Of a stretch of DNA of 64,000 nt, positions 1 to 9,978 are shown one piece after another. A program made the position numbers and the translations under genes. Every line of letters begins with the position of its first letter. Within the stretch, counting starts at the first letter, position 1. The stretch is taken from contig NZ_VORZ01000001.1 in assembly GCF_007997305.1 (NCBI RefSeq), positions 744,001-808,000 on the forward strand. Reading direction: 5' to 3'. The notes beneath the pieces were generated by a model. It searched no databases. It was not told the origin of the DNA and saw only the letters and a program-made list of their open reading frames with translations. The stretch comes from Psychrobacter frigidicola (lineage in GTDB: Bacteria; Pseudomonadota; Gammaproteobacteria; Pseudomonadales; Moraxellaceae).

Positions 1-423
1 TTTTTCAGTGGTGGTGGCTTTAATGCTGATATTACTGACTGCAGTTTGTAAGTCGCTGGCGATACTGTCACGCATGGCTTGGTTATAAGGGGCAATTTTC
101 GGGCGTTCACACATAATAGTAATATCAGCATTGCCCAATTTATAACCTGCGGCTTGAACCTTACCATAGACATAACGCAGCAAAATCCGCGAATCAAGTC
201 CTGCATGAGCCGCATCGGTATCAGGAAAATGCTGCCCGATATCACCAAGAGCTAATGCACCGAGTAAAGCATCAGCAAGTGCATGCAATACCACATCACC
301 ATCAGAATGCGCCAGCAAGCTGTGTGTATGTTCAATAGCCACGCCCGCTAGTACCACATATTGTTGCTGTTCGCCAGTATTATGAAACGCATGAACGTCT
401 ATACCTTGACCAATTTTTATCAT
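1..423 (-). CDS. ispF: 2-C-methyl-D-erythritol 2,4-cyclodiphosphate synthase (3' end cut off)
   Basis: Cyclises CDP-methylerythritol 2-phosphate to the 2,4-cyclodiphosphate with release of CMP, in the non-mevalonate isoprenoid pathway in the cytoplasm. The protein begins MIKIGQGIDVHAF, containing the family's metal-binding DVH triad (Asp8, His10), followed by a LAHSDGDVVLHAL segment and the HFPDTD motif. About 141 codons are visible of a usual length near 158, and the frame is still open at base 1, so the C-terminus lies outside the window. It is divergent from mnmA with about 200 bases between them. The family assignment is firm. Confidence 0.95.
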   Translation of the reverse strand, partial: MIKIGQGIDVHAFHNTGEQQQYVVLAGVAIEHTHSLLAHSDGDVVLHALADALLGALALGDIGQHFPDTDAAHAGLDSRILLRYVYGKVQAAGYKLGNADITIMCERPKIAPYNQAMRDSIASDLQTAVSNISIKATTTEK

Positions 424-575
424 GATTATCCCAAAGTCTATTAAAAAGAAAGTAAGGAGAAAAGTGTAGAGGTTATTTAAAATTTATAAAACGGTTATTC
501 TAAATGCTATCAATACTTATTATTTGAAATTTTATAGCCGAATAGGCTGGCAAGACGCCACCTGTTTCAATTAGC

Positions 576-584
576 TGGTATAAT
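576..584 (+). promoter_or_regulatory. Probable extended -10 promoter of mnmA
   Basis: TGG followed directly by TATAAT forms an extended -10 element about 40 bases before the mnmA start codon. No good -35 hexamer is visible, which is common for extended -10 promoters. Inferred from sequence only. Confidence 0.5.
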
Positions 585-623
585 ATGACGCTTATTTTAC
601 CATAAGTTGTTGAGTGCTTTGTT

Positions 624-1859
624 ATGTTAGCTATGTCAACCATGCCCGATACGTCAGCCACCCAAGCCCCAAACTCTTTTAGCGCCCATTGCGCCTTGAC
701 CCTTACCGATATTGAGAATCCTGCAACCACGCGGGTGATTGTCGGTATGTCAGGTGGCGTCGACTCTTCTGTTTCTGCTGTTTTACTTCAGCAGGCAGGC
801 TTTATTGTCGAAGGTCTGTTTATGAAGAATTGGGAAGAAGATGACGGGACAGAATATTGTACGGCGATGGATGATTTAGCCGATGCGCAGTCAGTCTGTG
901 ACAAAATTGGTATTAAACTCCATACCGCTAACTTTGCAATGGAATATTGGGATCGCGTTTTTGAGCATTTTTTAGCCGAATATAAAGCAGGACGTACACC
1001 CAATCCTGATATCTTATGTAATAAAGAAATTAAGTTTAAAGCCTTTTTAGATTATGCGTTAACGCTTGGTGCTGACTATATCGCTACTGGACACTACACC
1101 CGCCGCAGTGTTAATTATATAAACGCTAATGGCGAAACTGTGGCACAGCTATTGCGTGGTTTAGACAACAATAAAGACCAAAGCTATTTCTTGCATGCCG
1201 TTGGCGGTGACAAACTTGCCAAAACCCTATTCCCAGTAGGTGAACTTGAAAAGCCAGTGGTTCGTCAAATCGCTGAAGAGCATGATTTGATTACCGCCAA
1301 TAAAAAAGACTCAACCGGCATTTGTTTTATCGGTGAGCGTCGCTTTAAAGACTTTTTACAGCAGTATTTGCCTGCCCAAAAAGGCGATATTATCACTGAT
1401 GACGGCATCACTATCGGCACTCATGATGGTCTGATGTATTACACTTTAGGTCAGCGCGGTGGTATTGGTATCGGTGGCGTTAAAGACCGTCCCGAAGAAC
1501 CATGGTTTGTACTGGCAAAAGACTTGGATAACAACCGTTTAATCGTCGGCCAAGGTCATGAACATCCAATGATGCTAAGTAATGAGCTACAAGCTTATAA
1601 GCTTGATTGGATAGACGGTCTACCGCCTGCGGAAATATTTAGCTCTGAAGGCTTACGCTGTATGGCAAAGTCTCGTTATCGTCAGCCTGATCAAACTTGC
1701 CGCGTATTTGCAATAAAAGATGACGGTAGTGAAGTACGCGTGATATTTGATGCACCACAACGTGCGGTTACTCCGGGTCAGTCCGCCGTATTTTATATCG
1801 ATGAAGTCTGTTTAGGCGGTGGCGTGATTGCGTCTATTGATGCGCCGTGTGGGTTTTAG
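624..1859 (+). CDS. mnmA: tRNA-specific 2-thiouridylase MnmA
   Basis: Adds sulfur to C2 of wobble uridine 34 in tRNA Lys, Glu and Gln, using ATP and a persulfide relay. The PP-loop ATP-binding motif [10 protein letters not shown] lies at about residues 42-51; the two catalytic cysteines are visible in NPDILCNKE and [11 protein letters not shown]. At 411 residues it is longer than E. coli MnmA (about 370) because of a roughly 35-residue N-terminal extension; ATGs at 624, 633 and 642 are all possible starts and none has a clear ribosome binding site, so the exact start is uncertain. It is followed after 23 bases by a small membrane-protein gene and then purB. Confidence 0.95.
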   Translation: MLAMSTMPDTSATQAPNSFSAHCALTLTDIENPATTRVIVGMSGGVDSSVSAVLLQQAGFIVEGLFMKNWEEDDGTEYCTAMDDLADAQSVCDKIGIKLHTANFAMEYWDRVFEHFLAEYKAGRTPNPDILCNKEIKFKAFLDYALTLGADYIATGHYTRRSVNYINANGETVAQLLRGLDNNKDQSYFLHAVGGDKLAKTLFPVGELEKPVVRQIAEEHDLITANKKDSTGICFIGERRFKDFLQQYLPAQKGDIITDDGITIGTHDGLMYYTLGQRGGIGIGGVKDRPEEPWFVLAKDLDNNRLIVGQGHEHPMMLSNELQAYKLDWIDGLPPAEIFSSEGLRCMAKSRYRQPDQTCRVFAIKDDGSEVRVIFDAPQRAVTPGQSAVFYIDEVCLGGGVIASIDAPCGF

Positions 1860-1882
1860 GCTAAAAATAAAGAGCAAAAAAG

Positions 1883-2089
1883 ATGTTTATCATTTTCTAC
1901 ACCCTTTGGATTGTCATTTTATTATACCTAATTATCAGTATTTTCAGACTTTCCAGTAAAAACAGCCCTAGATATTCACCAAAGAAACGTAATATTTTAC
2001 TGATAGCTTTAACCATTCAAATTCTTTGCTCAGTGGCTTTTATCATACTATTTATATCCGCAGCGCTTGATGCTGCTGCGTCTTTTTAA
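1883..2089 (+). CDS. Small two-helix membrane protein, function unknown
   Basis: A 68-residue protein with two hydrophobic segments (about residues 2-21 and 37-62) separated by a basic, Ser-rich loop (SSKNSPRYSPKKRN). This predicts two membrane helices with the loop in the cytoplasm. A purine-rich stretch precedes the ATG, and the gene begins 23 bases after mnmA, so co-transcription is likely. I do not recognise the family. It occupies the position where enterobacteria carry hflD between mnmA and purB, but there is no resemblance to HflD in length or composition. That it is a real gene rests on its coherent membrane topology and context. Confidence 0.6.
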   Translation: MFIIFYTLWIVILLYLIISIFRLSSKNSPRYSPKKRNILLIALTIQILCSVAFIILFISAALDAAASF

Positions 2090-2215
2090 AGCCACAATAT
2101 TAATAGGCTAAGTATTAATTTAAGCATAAAAACAAGCAGTTCTTAATTAAAATATTTAACTGATTTTGCACTCTAATTATAATCATTTTTTTACTAACCT
2201 GACTGACTTCATTAA

Positions 2216-3631
<1,416 letters not shown>

Positions 3632-3745
3632 TAGACTTAATAAATAAGAGGTATAAATGAGTGGTTGTTACTCACTCACTATATCCAATCTATAACCTTA
3701 CTCTGACTACTATGATGTTAACTGCCATAGTCGACGGGTAAGGTT

Positions 3746-3949
3746 TTATTTTTTATTCTTTCTGTTCTTTCCATCATTATCATCTTCATCGCCGCCGGGT
3801 ATGATGGCTTTAGTCACGGCAACCGTACCTTTAACCACACCTTTGGTGGTTTTGTAGGCGACTTTGACCGGTACGGTAACCAGTTTGTGCACACAAGCTT
3901 GTAGTAAGAATATGCTGGCAAATATCGCGATAATTTGTAATTTTTTCAT
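3746..3949 (-). CDS. Small basic lipoprotein (NF038104-like)
   Basis: A 67-residue protein starting MKKLQIIAIF with a lipobox LLQAC, so lipidation at about Cys18 and attachment to a membrane are predicted. The mature part (HKLVTVPVKVAYKTTKGV...) is short and repetitive in Val/Lys/Thr and ends in an Asp/Asn/Lys-rich tail. It resembles a small lipoprotein family known from Acinetobacter and Psychrobacter; I recall this from memory and its function is unknown. I chose the ATG at 3949 rather than an in-frame upstream start (4006) because only this one puts the signal peptide at the N-terminus. It converges with purB. Confidence 0.75.
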   Translation of the reverse strand: MKKLQIIAIFASIFLLQACVHKLVTVPVKVAYKTTKGVVKGTVAVTKAIIPGGDEDDNDGKNRKNKK

Positions 3950-4081
3950 GAATATCCTAAAGTATATTAAATAGCTTATATAAGCCACTAGATTACTGGC
4001 AATCATAAACTATTACATTATTTTTCTAAAGCAAACCTAGCTTTTATATTAAAAAATTAAGATTTTAACCCAATTAATCAC

Positions 4082-5266
4082 ATGGATTTACCAATGAGTG
4101 CTTTAAAACTTTGTTTACCCGATTCCATCACCCCAGAACAGTTTTTAAGCGACTACTGGCAAAAAAAGCCATTACTCATCAAGCAAGGTCTGCCACAGCT
4201 TATCGGTATGTTTGAGCCGGATGATATTTTAGGTTTAGCATTAGATGAAGATGCCACCGCCAGACTGCTTACTCAATCAGCAACCAAGCAAGCTGACGAG
4301 CCTCAATGGCAGCTTAGAAAAAGTCCATTAGCTGAAGCTGATTTTGACAACTTGCCAGATCAATGGACCGTATTGGTACAAAATCTTGAGCAGTGGTCGC
4401 CGGAGCTAGCACAATTATGGCAAGCGTTGGATTTTATACCGCAGTGGCAGCGTGATGATATTATGGTCTCGTACGCGCCAAAAGGCGGCTCAGTTGGCAA
4501 ACATTATGATGATTATGATGTATTTTTAGCGCAAGGTTATGGACAGCGCCGTTGGCAGCTCGGTAAGCTCTGTGATGAGCAGACTGAATTTGTTGCAGAT
4601 GAGCCCATTCGACTGTTTGATGATATGGGCGAGATTATTTTTGATGAGATATTGGAGCCCGGTGATGTGCTCTATGTACCACCTAAACTGTCTCATTTTG
4701 GACTGGCGCAAGATGATTGTCTGACATTTTCATTTGGCTGCCGTCGCCCCAATTTAATGCAAGTTATCGACAGTCTTGCTGATGTGGCGACCAATGATAG
4801 CGCGCTGTTTGTGCCGATGTTATTACCACAGGCATCACAGTCCTCAGGTGAATTACAAGCAGATAGTATTGACGCGATCACTACGCAATTATCAGCGTTA
4901 CTACAGTCAGAACGCGGTGCCGACATCATTCGCCAAGCGGTGTGCGAAGTGGTCAGCAAGCGTCAATACGATGTGCTGGTGCCTGAAGAGACGATGAATA
5001 CCGATGAGATGATAACAGCGTTGGCCGATGGCGCCACGCTACAAGCAGATTATAGCAACCGCTTACTCTACAACCAAACGAATGAAGGCATAACTTTATA
5101 CGCGAATGGTCAACGGCTGGATGGCCTCGATGAGACTGCAACCGCGTTATTGGTGCGCTTATCGAATGGTGCGCATTTGACTCTTGATGACATGGAAGGT
5201 ATTGACCCTGACGAGGTAATGGAATGGTTAGAAAATGGCTGGATTTGGATTGATTATGCTGAATAG
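4082..5266 (+). CDS. roxA: JmjC-type ribosomal protein uL16 arginine hydroxylase (RoxA/YcfD-like)
   Basis: An Fe(II)/2-oxoglutarate oxygenase of the ribosomal oxygenase family; E. coli YcfD hydroxylates an arginine of 50S protein L16. Visible features: an N-terminal LSDYWQKKPLLIKQ segment, the JmjC/cupin core with the iron ligand pair in GKHYDDYDVF (His and Asp of an HxD motif), a GQRRWQLG strand and the distal histidine in SHFGLAQDD, then a winged-helix-like C-terminus. The 394-residue length is close to E. coli YcfD (373). In E. coli roxA lies near purB and mnmA, so the location supports the call. ATGs at 4082 and 4094 are both possible starts; neither has a clear ribosome binding site. Confidence 0.9.
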   Translation: MDLPMSALKLCLPDSITPEQFLSDYWQKKPLLIKQGLPQLIGMFEPDDILGLALDEDATARLLTQSATKQADEPQWQLRKSPLAEADFDNLPDQWTVLVQNLEQWSPELAQLWQALDFIPQWQRDDIMVSYAPKGGSVGKHYDDYDVFLAQGYGQRRWQLGKLCDEQTEFVADEPIRLFDDMGEIIFDEILEPGDVLYVPPKLSHFGLAQDDCLTFSFGCRRPNLMQVIDSLADVATNDSALFVPMLLPQASQSSGELQADSIDAITTQLSALLQSERGADIIRQAVCEVVSKRQYDVLVPEETMNTDEMITALADGATLQADYSNRLLYNQTNEGITLYANGQRLDGLDETATALLVRLSNGAHLTLDDMEGIDPDEVMEWLENGWIWIDYAE

Positions 5267-5312
5267 TTTTTGATTTAAGCTGTTTTATTGACTCTCATTT
5301 TTTCATAAAATA

Positions 5313-5344
5313 ACCCCCGTAAGTTGTGTCCAACTTATGGGGGT
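5313..5344 (-). terminator. Hairpin terminator after the DASS transporter
   Basis: A 14-bp stem with one G-U pair (arms 5313-5326 and 5331-5344) and a 4-base loop. On the minus strand it is followed by a T-rich tail (TTATTTTATG), whereas the plus-strand side has none, so it best serves the minus-strand transporter gene that ends at 5416. It also separates that gene from the convergent roxA. Confidence 0.7.
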
Positions 5345-5415
5345 CAGTTCAGTCCAGCTACTGCTCAGACATCGGGTTTTTATATACATGGCTACAATAC
5401 TAAATTAATCAGTAG

Positions 5416-6837
5416 TTAAAGTAAGAAAAAATATGCCCATAATCCCACGATAAACGTAGCGATGATATTTAATATGACCCCAACACGTATCATTTCTGAC
5501 TGCTTAATAAGGCCTGTACCAAAGACAATCGCATTTGGCGGAGTGGCAACCGGTAGCATAAAGGCACACGATGCACCAATACCGATAATCATGACCAATA
5601 CGGCAGGCGGTAGACCCATTTGCTCGGCAATAGCCGCGAATACCGGCACTAAAAGCGCTGCAGAAGCGGTATTAGAAGCAAACTCCGTTAAGAAGATAAT
5701 GAATGCTGATACAGCAAGCACTACTACGATAAGCGGTGCAGCGGACAACGCATTAGCAACGGTCATACCTAGTACCAACGAGGCACCTGAGACTTTTAGA
5801 ACTGTTGATAGCGCAATACCACCACCGAATAGCATGAGCACGCCCCAATCAGTATTATCAGAGACCTCTTTCCATGATACTAAGCCTAAACTGACCACCG
5901 CTGCTGCTGCTGTCAAGGCGACAACCGCATCGGTATCGGTAATGTCTAATGCCGCACCGATTTTCTTAGAGAATATCCAGCTTAATGCGGTTACTATAAA
6001 GACAATGATGGTTAGCACACGGGGCTTATTCCATGCGATAGGCTCATCTTCAATAAGCGTTACCTGACGGTTAAGATTAGGTTTAAGGAAAATATACATC
6101 GCCCCTAGTAATACTGGCAACAGTACCAACATCATTGGAATACCAAACTTCATCCAGTCAATAAAAGCAATATTGAGCGCTTTGGCAGCAATCGCATTGG
6201 GCGGTGACCCAACAATCGTGCCCAAACCACCAAGGCTAGCAGAATAAGCAACACCCAGTAGCACGAATACAAAAGTGCCACGGTCGTTTTCACGGTCAAC
6301 CTTCGTTAAAATACCCAGCACCAATGGCAACATCATCGCTGCAGTAGCTGTGTTCGATATCCACATCGATAAAAAGGCAGTGACGGCAAATATTAAAAAT
6401 ACTGCAGTTCTAAGATTGCCACCAGCCAGCGATAGAATCTTGAGCGCAATTTTTCTATCCAATTGCTGTACGTGCAGCGCTGCTGCTAAAGCAAAACCAC
6501 CAAAGAACAAATAAATAATTGGGTTAGCAAAGCTTTGTAAGCCAATTTCAGCATCGAAGTCCGGCAGACCAATAAGCGCCCCTATTACCACAACCAATAT
6601 CGCGGTAATAGTCACATGTATTGCTTCGGTCAACCATAGCACGCCAATAAAAAACAGCATGGCAAGGCCTTTATTAGCGTTGATATCATAAGGCAGCACG
6701 TTATAAATAATCATACTGATAATCGCAGCAATCGCAACTACGATTAAACCTTTACCCGTACCTTTTGGAAAAGTGTCGGTAAATAAATATTCGTTGCCAT
6801 CATCGGGCAGATGACTGTCTAGCCTTTGCTCTGACAT
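5416..6837 (-). CDS. DASS/SLC13-family sodium-coupled anion (dicarboxylate) transporter
   Basis: An inner-membrane symporter of the divalent anion:Na+ symporter family, 473 residues with about 11-13 hydrophobic segments. The two family SNT motifs are present (WISNTATAAMMLP and FASNTASAALL), each paired with a Pro-Pro-Asn sodium-binding turn (GSPPNAIAAKA and ATPPNAIVFGTG), which is the duplicated core seen in VcINDY and CitT relatives. Members carry C4-dicarboxylates, citrate or sulfate; the substrate cannot be read from the sequence. The gene is monocistronic, with a hairpin terminator at 5313-5344. Confidence 0.9.
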   Translation of the reverse strand: MSEQRLDSHLPDDGNEYLFTDTFPKGTGKGLIVVAIAAIISMIIYNVLPYDINANKGLAMLFFIGVLWLTEAIHVTITAILVVVIGALIGLPDFDAEIGLQSFANPIIYLFFGGFALAAALHVQQLDRKIALKILSLAGGNLRTAVFLIFAVTAFLSMWISNTATAAMMLPLVLGILTKVDRENDRGTFVFVLLGVAYSASLGGLGTIVGSPPNAIAAKALNIAFIDWMKFGIPMMLVLLPVLLGAMYIFLKPNLNRQVTLIEDEPIAWNKPRVLTIIVFIVTALSWIFSKKIGAALDITDTDAVVALTAAAAVVSLGLVSWKEVSDNTDWGVLMLFGGGIALSTVLKVSGASLVLGMTVANALSAAPLIVVVLAVSAFIIFLTEFASNTASAALLVPVFAAIAEQMGLPPAVLVMIIGIGASCAFMLPVATPPNAIVFGTGLIKQSEMIRVGVILNIIATFIVGLWAYFFLL

Positions 6838-7083
6838 AGAATTTCCTTATTACAATGGTGCTCGGAGAGAAAATCACGGAGTAAATAGTAACAGTACGCT
6901 TATCATTCTATCGACGATAAACAATTATTTAGTTAAACAGATAGTGCATTACATATCAATACTAAACTAGCCTTATTAAACCCTGTACAAAACCTGAGTG
7001 CTGTCCGATACTTAAAGTATAGACTTTAGATATAATCTCAATAAAATATTATATTGAACAATAACAACAACTAGGAGTATCTT

Positions 7084-7245
7084 ATGGCACGTAGCAAAGT
7101 TGATCCAACAACTAAAATGGCACCGAAGGATATCAATCAAGACGATCTTGCTGAAAAAGATCAACAGCGTACCGATGAATGCGCGCTTGATATGATGCAA
7201 GGCTTACATGAGCACGAGGATCATGAAGAGGAAGAAGATAAATAA
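7084..7245 (+). CDS. Small acidic protein, 53 residues, function unknown
   Basis: A short gene in an otherwise empty stretch. It encodes MARSKVDPTTKMAPKDINQD... ending in an acidic HEHEDHEEEEDK tail. It has a good ribosome binding site (CTAGGAG, 8 bases before the ATG), a TATAAT at 7031-7036 about 50 bases upstream, and a strong hairpin terminator at 7280-7310 just after the stop. It has no signal peptide or hydrophobic segment, so it should be soluble and strongly charged; the His/Glu-rich tail could bind metal, which is speculation. I do not recognise a family. Confidence 0.7.
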   Translation: MARSKVDPTTKMAPKDINQDDLAEKDQQRTDECALDMMQGLHEHEDHEEEEDK

Positions 7246-7279
7246 ATATCTATCTTCTTTTAACCAATAGACAAAACTG

Positions 7280-7310
7280 AAAGACGCCTATCTATCCGAT
7301 GGGCGTCTTT
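7280..7310. terminator. Bidirectional terminator between small acidic gene and DUF1275 gene
   Basis: Arms AAAGACGCC (7280-7288) and GGCGTCTTT (7302-7310), extended inward by four further pairs to a 5-base loop. A-run before and T-run after let it act on both strands. The inner arm overlaps the stop codon of the minus-strand gene (7288-7290). Confidence 0.75.
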
Positions 7311-7989
7311 TGCGTCTGGGCTGACGTTTTTCAGGTAGACGTTCTGAGGCATAGTTATAAAAGAATGCAGCCGTCAGTACAATAGCAATCGGTACAAATA
7401 GCGCGCCATAACCAACTCTAGCGTATAAAAATGCACCCACTGCCCCGCCACCGCAAAAGCAATACCAAATTATTGCCTGAAATCCTAACGTAGGCTTACT
7501 GATGGGTCGTCCAGCCAGCCAGTTACCTATGGTTGCGCCCATATCTGAGGTTAAGCCTGTTAAATGAGTGGTACGAATAACTGCGCCACTATAGGTTGCA
7601 ACCATCGCATTCTGTAGCCCACAAGCCATTGCTGCCGCTAATTGCCCTAAGTAATCATGTTGTTGATATAAAAAATAGCTAATCAACAATAGCCCCGCCT
7701 CAATATATAGGGCACGACCGTAGCTTCTACCCAGCTTTAAAGTTTTGTGACCAATCACAAAACCGCTTAATATTGCTCCTGCCAAAAACGATAACAATGA
7801 CGCACCAATATATAGAATACTGCGCCCATCAAAATGCGCGACGGCAGCGGCAAATAAACTGACGTTACCCGTAACGTGCGACACTGACAGATTGGTAAAG
7901 CCCATGAGCGCAGCAGTATTAACACAGCCCGCACTAAAAGCTAACACCGCCCCACCCCAAAATATCCATTTTGGAAGTCTGGTTATCAT
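7288..7989 (-). CDS. DUF1275 (YoaK-like) integral membrane protein
   Basis: A 233-residue protein with about six hydrophobic helices. The family hallmarks are visible: an N-terminal AFSAGCVNTAALMGF helix, the SVSHVTGNVS segment, and in the second half GLQNAMVATYSG followed by RTTHLTGLTSDMG, a typical duplicated arrangement of HxTGN/THLTGxxSD. The function of DUF1275 proteins is not established. The C-terminus is very basic (RLPEKRQPRRKRRPSDR). It lies downstream of fabI on the same strand, but a terminator at 8037-8063 separates them. Confidence 0.85.
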   Translation of the reverse strand: MITRLPKWIFWGGAVLAFSAGCVNTAALMGFTNLSVSHVTGNVSLFAAAVAHFDGRSILYIGASLLSFLAGAILSGFVIGHKTLKLGRSYGRALYIEAGLLLISYFLYQQHDYLGQLAAAMACGLQNAMVATYSGAVIRTTHLTGLTSDMGATIGNWLAGRPISKPTLGFQAIIWYCFCGGGAVGAFLYARVGYGALFVPIAIVLTAAFFYNYASERLPEKRQPRRKRRPSDR

Positions 7990-8036
7990 ATCCGCCGCCT
8001 AAGATCTTGTCGCCAAAAAAGGCCTATAGTATAACT

Positions 8037-8063
8037 AAAAAAAGACAGCCTATTGGCTGTCTT
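8037..8063 (-). terminator. Rho-independent terminator of fabI
   Basis: On the minus strand AGACAGCC, loop AATA, GGCTGTCT followed by a run of seven T. It lies about 65 bases after the fabI stop codon. Confidence 0.8.
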
Positions 8064-8128
8064 CCTAATATTTACTATAGCGAATAGTTAACTATTACTA
8101 CCAAATAGGCAGCCACTGATTTCTCAAT

Positions 8129-8944
8129 TTATTTTTTTGGTTCATCAAGATCAAGCATCATTAACTGCTCACTAATAGCAACGGTATTAAAGCCGGCATC
8201 AACGAACATAATCTCACCAGTGATACCCGACGCCCATGGCGATAGTAAGAATAGCGCCGCATTACCGACTTCCATTTGGCTGATATTACGCTGCAATGGT
8301 GCAATTTTTTCACTGATATCCAGCATTTTACGGAATGATTTAATGCCACTAGCGGCAAGAGTACGAATAGGACCCGCTGAAATCGCATTCACACGAATAC
8401 CTTCACCGCCCATTGAGGTGGCTAAATAACGGACACTGGCCTCAAGACTGGCTTTTGCCATACCCATCACGTTGTAATTTGGCAATACCGAGATGCTACC
8501 TTCATACGTTAAGGTCAACATAGAACCGTGACGCATTGCGAGCAGGGCGCGCGCTTCTTTAGCAAGGGCGACAAAGCTATAGCTTGAAATATCGTGGGCT
8601 ATTTGACTACCCTCACGCGTCGTAGCATTGGTAAAGTCACCATCGAGCTGATCCATCGGTGCAAAGCCAATGGCATGAACTACACCATCAATGCCATCAC
8701 CCCAATGCGCAGTGACTTGCTCAAAACAGGCGGCAATAGACGCATCAGACGCCACATCACATTCAAGTACTAAGTCAGCCTCAAAATGCTCTGCTGCCAT
8801 ATCCACACGCTTTTTAATTTTATCGTTTGGATACGTCAAAATTAACGATGCACCTTCACGATGTAGCGCTTCAGCGATCGCCCATGCGATAGAAAGTTTG
8901 CTGGCGATGCCCGTAACGACAAAGCGTTGTCCTTGAAGTAGCAT
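8129..8944 (-). CDS. fabI: Enoyl-[acyl-carrier-protein] reductase FabI
   Basis: Reduces the trans-2-enoyl-ACP double bond with NADH in the last step of each fatty acid elongation cycle; it is the triclosan target in bacteria that have it. A short-chain dehydrogenase fold is clear: nucleotide-binding [15 protein letters not shown] near the N-terminus and the FabI-type catalytic Tyr/Lys in [10 protein letters not shown], followed by [18 protein letters not shown] start it at 8944 (MLLQGQRF), giving 271 residues against 262 in E. coli, because AAGGAT lies 6 bases upstream; an in-frame extension to 9052 has no family counterpart. Own terminator at 8037-8063. Confidence 0.95.
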   Translation of the reverse strand: MLLQGQRFVVTGIASKLSIAWAIAEALHREGASLILTYPNDKIKKRVDMAAEHFEADLVLECDVASDASIAACFEQVTAHWGDGIDGVVHAIGFAPMDQLDGDFTNATTREGSQIAHDISSYSFVALAKEARALLAMRHGSMLTLTYEGSISVLPNYNVMGMAKASLEASVRYLATSMGGEGIRVNAISAGPIRTLAASGIKSFRKMLDISEKIAPLQRNISQMEVGNAALFLLSPWASGITGEIMFVDAGFNTVAISEQLMMLDLDEPKK

Positions 8945-9262
8945 AGTATTATCCTTGTTATGAGTTTGAGTCAAATTGATATTATTAACGAAACCGATTA
9001 AATGCTTATGAAATACTAATAATACAATCAAAAAAATTGTCTTATTATACACAGATTAAATTAAGTAAACAGTCGTAAACTATTGACTCTTTACTAGCAG
9101 ACGTTGAACGCTAAAGCGCGGGGGATTATTGATAGCGGTATGAAGTTGCCCTGTTTTCAAGTATAATCACAACCCTTCCAAGCTTGCACTATTTTTACAT
9201 AAATCCTTTATAACCATTGTTTGTAAACAAGGATTTAGCGTTAAGCTATACCCACATTTTGG
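8945..9262. other. Intergenic region between fabI and folE
   Basis: Divergent control region. A TATAAT on the minus strand (9045-9050) could serve fabI and a TATAAT on the plus strand (9162-9167) could serve folE; neither has a convincing -35 box. Nothing else recognised. Confidence 0.4.
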
Positions 9263-9874
9263 ATGGCTGCCAACCTTATGAGTAACACCCCAATCATAAC
9301 AACAGATTATCAAGAAAGCGTCGAATCTTATCGTCAACTGATCAGCTCAACCGGTGAAAACTTAGAGCGCCCAGGTCTAGAAGATACCCCGATTCGTGCT
9401 GCAAAAGCATTTGCGCATCTAACCCGAGGCTACTGCCAAAATTTAGACGCGGTAGTTAATGATGCCCTGTTTCCATCGACCAATCGTGAGCTGGTCTTAG
9501 TACAAAATATTGAATTTTATTCCTTATGTGAGCATCATATGCTGCCTTTTCATGGGATTGCTCATATTGGTTATTTACCAAACGGGCAAGTTTTAGGCTT
9601 GTCTAAATTTGCTCGTATCGTCGATATGTTTGCTCGCCGCTTACAGGTTCAAGAGAACTTAAGTGAGCAGGTGGCACAGACGATTATGGATGTGACTGGC
9701 TGCCGCGGTGTCGCGGTAGTGATGGATGCGGCGCACATGTGCATGATGATGCGCGGTGTCAATAAGCAGCATTCCACCACGCGTACCACGTCGATGCTGG
9801 GCGAGTATGTACACGACAATCAAGCACGTAATGAGTTCTTGGGCGCTATTCCTAAGCGGCAACCGGCTTTTTAA
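9263..9874 (+). CDS. folE: GTP cyclohydrolase I
   Basis: Converts GTP to dihydroneopterin triphosphate, the first step of folate and tetrahydropterin synthesis. The zinc ligands are visible: Cys and His in [12 protein letters not shown] and the second Cys in [10 protein letters not shown], so this is the classical zinc-dependent type IA enzyme. Length is 203 residues from the ATG at 9263; a second ATG at 9278 (MSNTPII) would give 198. Neither has a clear ribosome binding site. A strong terminator follows at 9908. Confidence 0.95.
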   Translation: MAANLMSNTPIITTDYQESVESYRQLISSTGENLERPGLEDTPIRAAKAFAHLTRGYCQNLDAVVNDALFPSTNRELVLVQNIEFYSLCEHHMLPFHGIAHIGYLPNGQVLGLSKFARIVDMFARRLQVQENLSEQVAQTIMDVTGCRGVAVVMDAAHMCMMMRGVNKQHSTTRTTSMLGEYVHDNQARNEFLGAIPKRQPAF

Positions 9875-9907
9875 ACTATTAGAAAATACTTATTAGTTAG
9901 TTATGTT

Positions 9908-9933
9908 AAAGGACGCTTAGGCGTCCTTTTTTT
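9908..9933 (+). terminator. Rho-independent terminator of folE
   Basis: Nine-bp stem AAAGGACGC / GCGTCCTTT around a TTAG loop, followed by a run of T on the plus strand. Confidence 0.85.
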
Positions 9934-9978
9934 GGTTAATTTTCAAACTATTTAATGCTTAAAATGCAACCATAACAC

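Noticed and set aside
5462..6067. 201-codon open frame on the plus strand opposite the DASS transporter gene
   Set aside because: It is an antisense shadow of a clearly real membrane protein; its composition (Thr/Ala/Ile-rich) is what the complement of hydrophobic codons gives, and it has no ribosome binding site or family motif.
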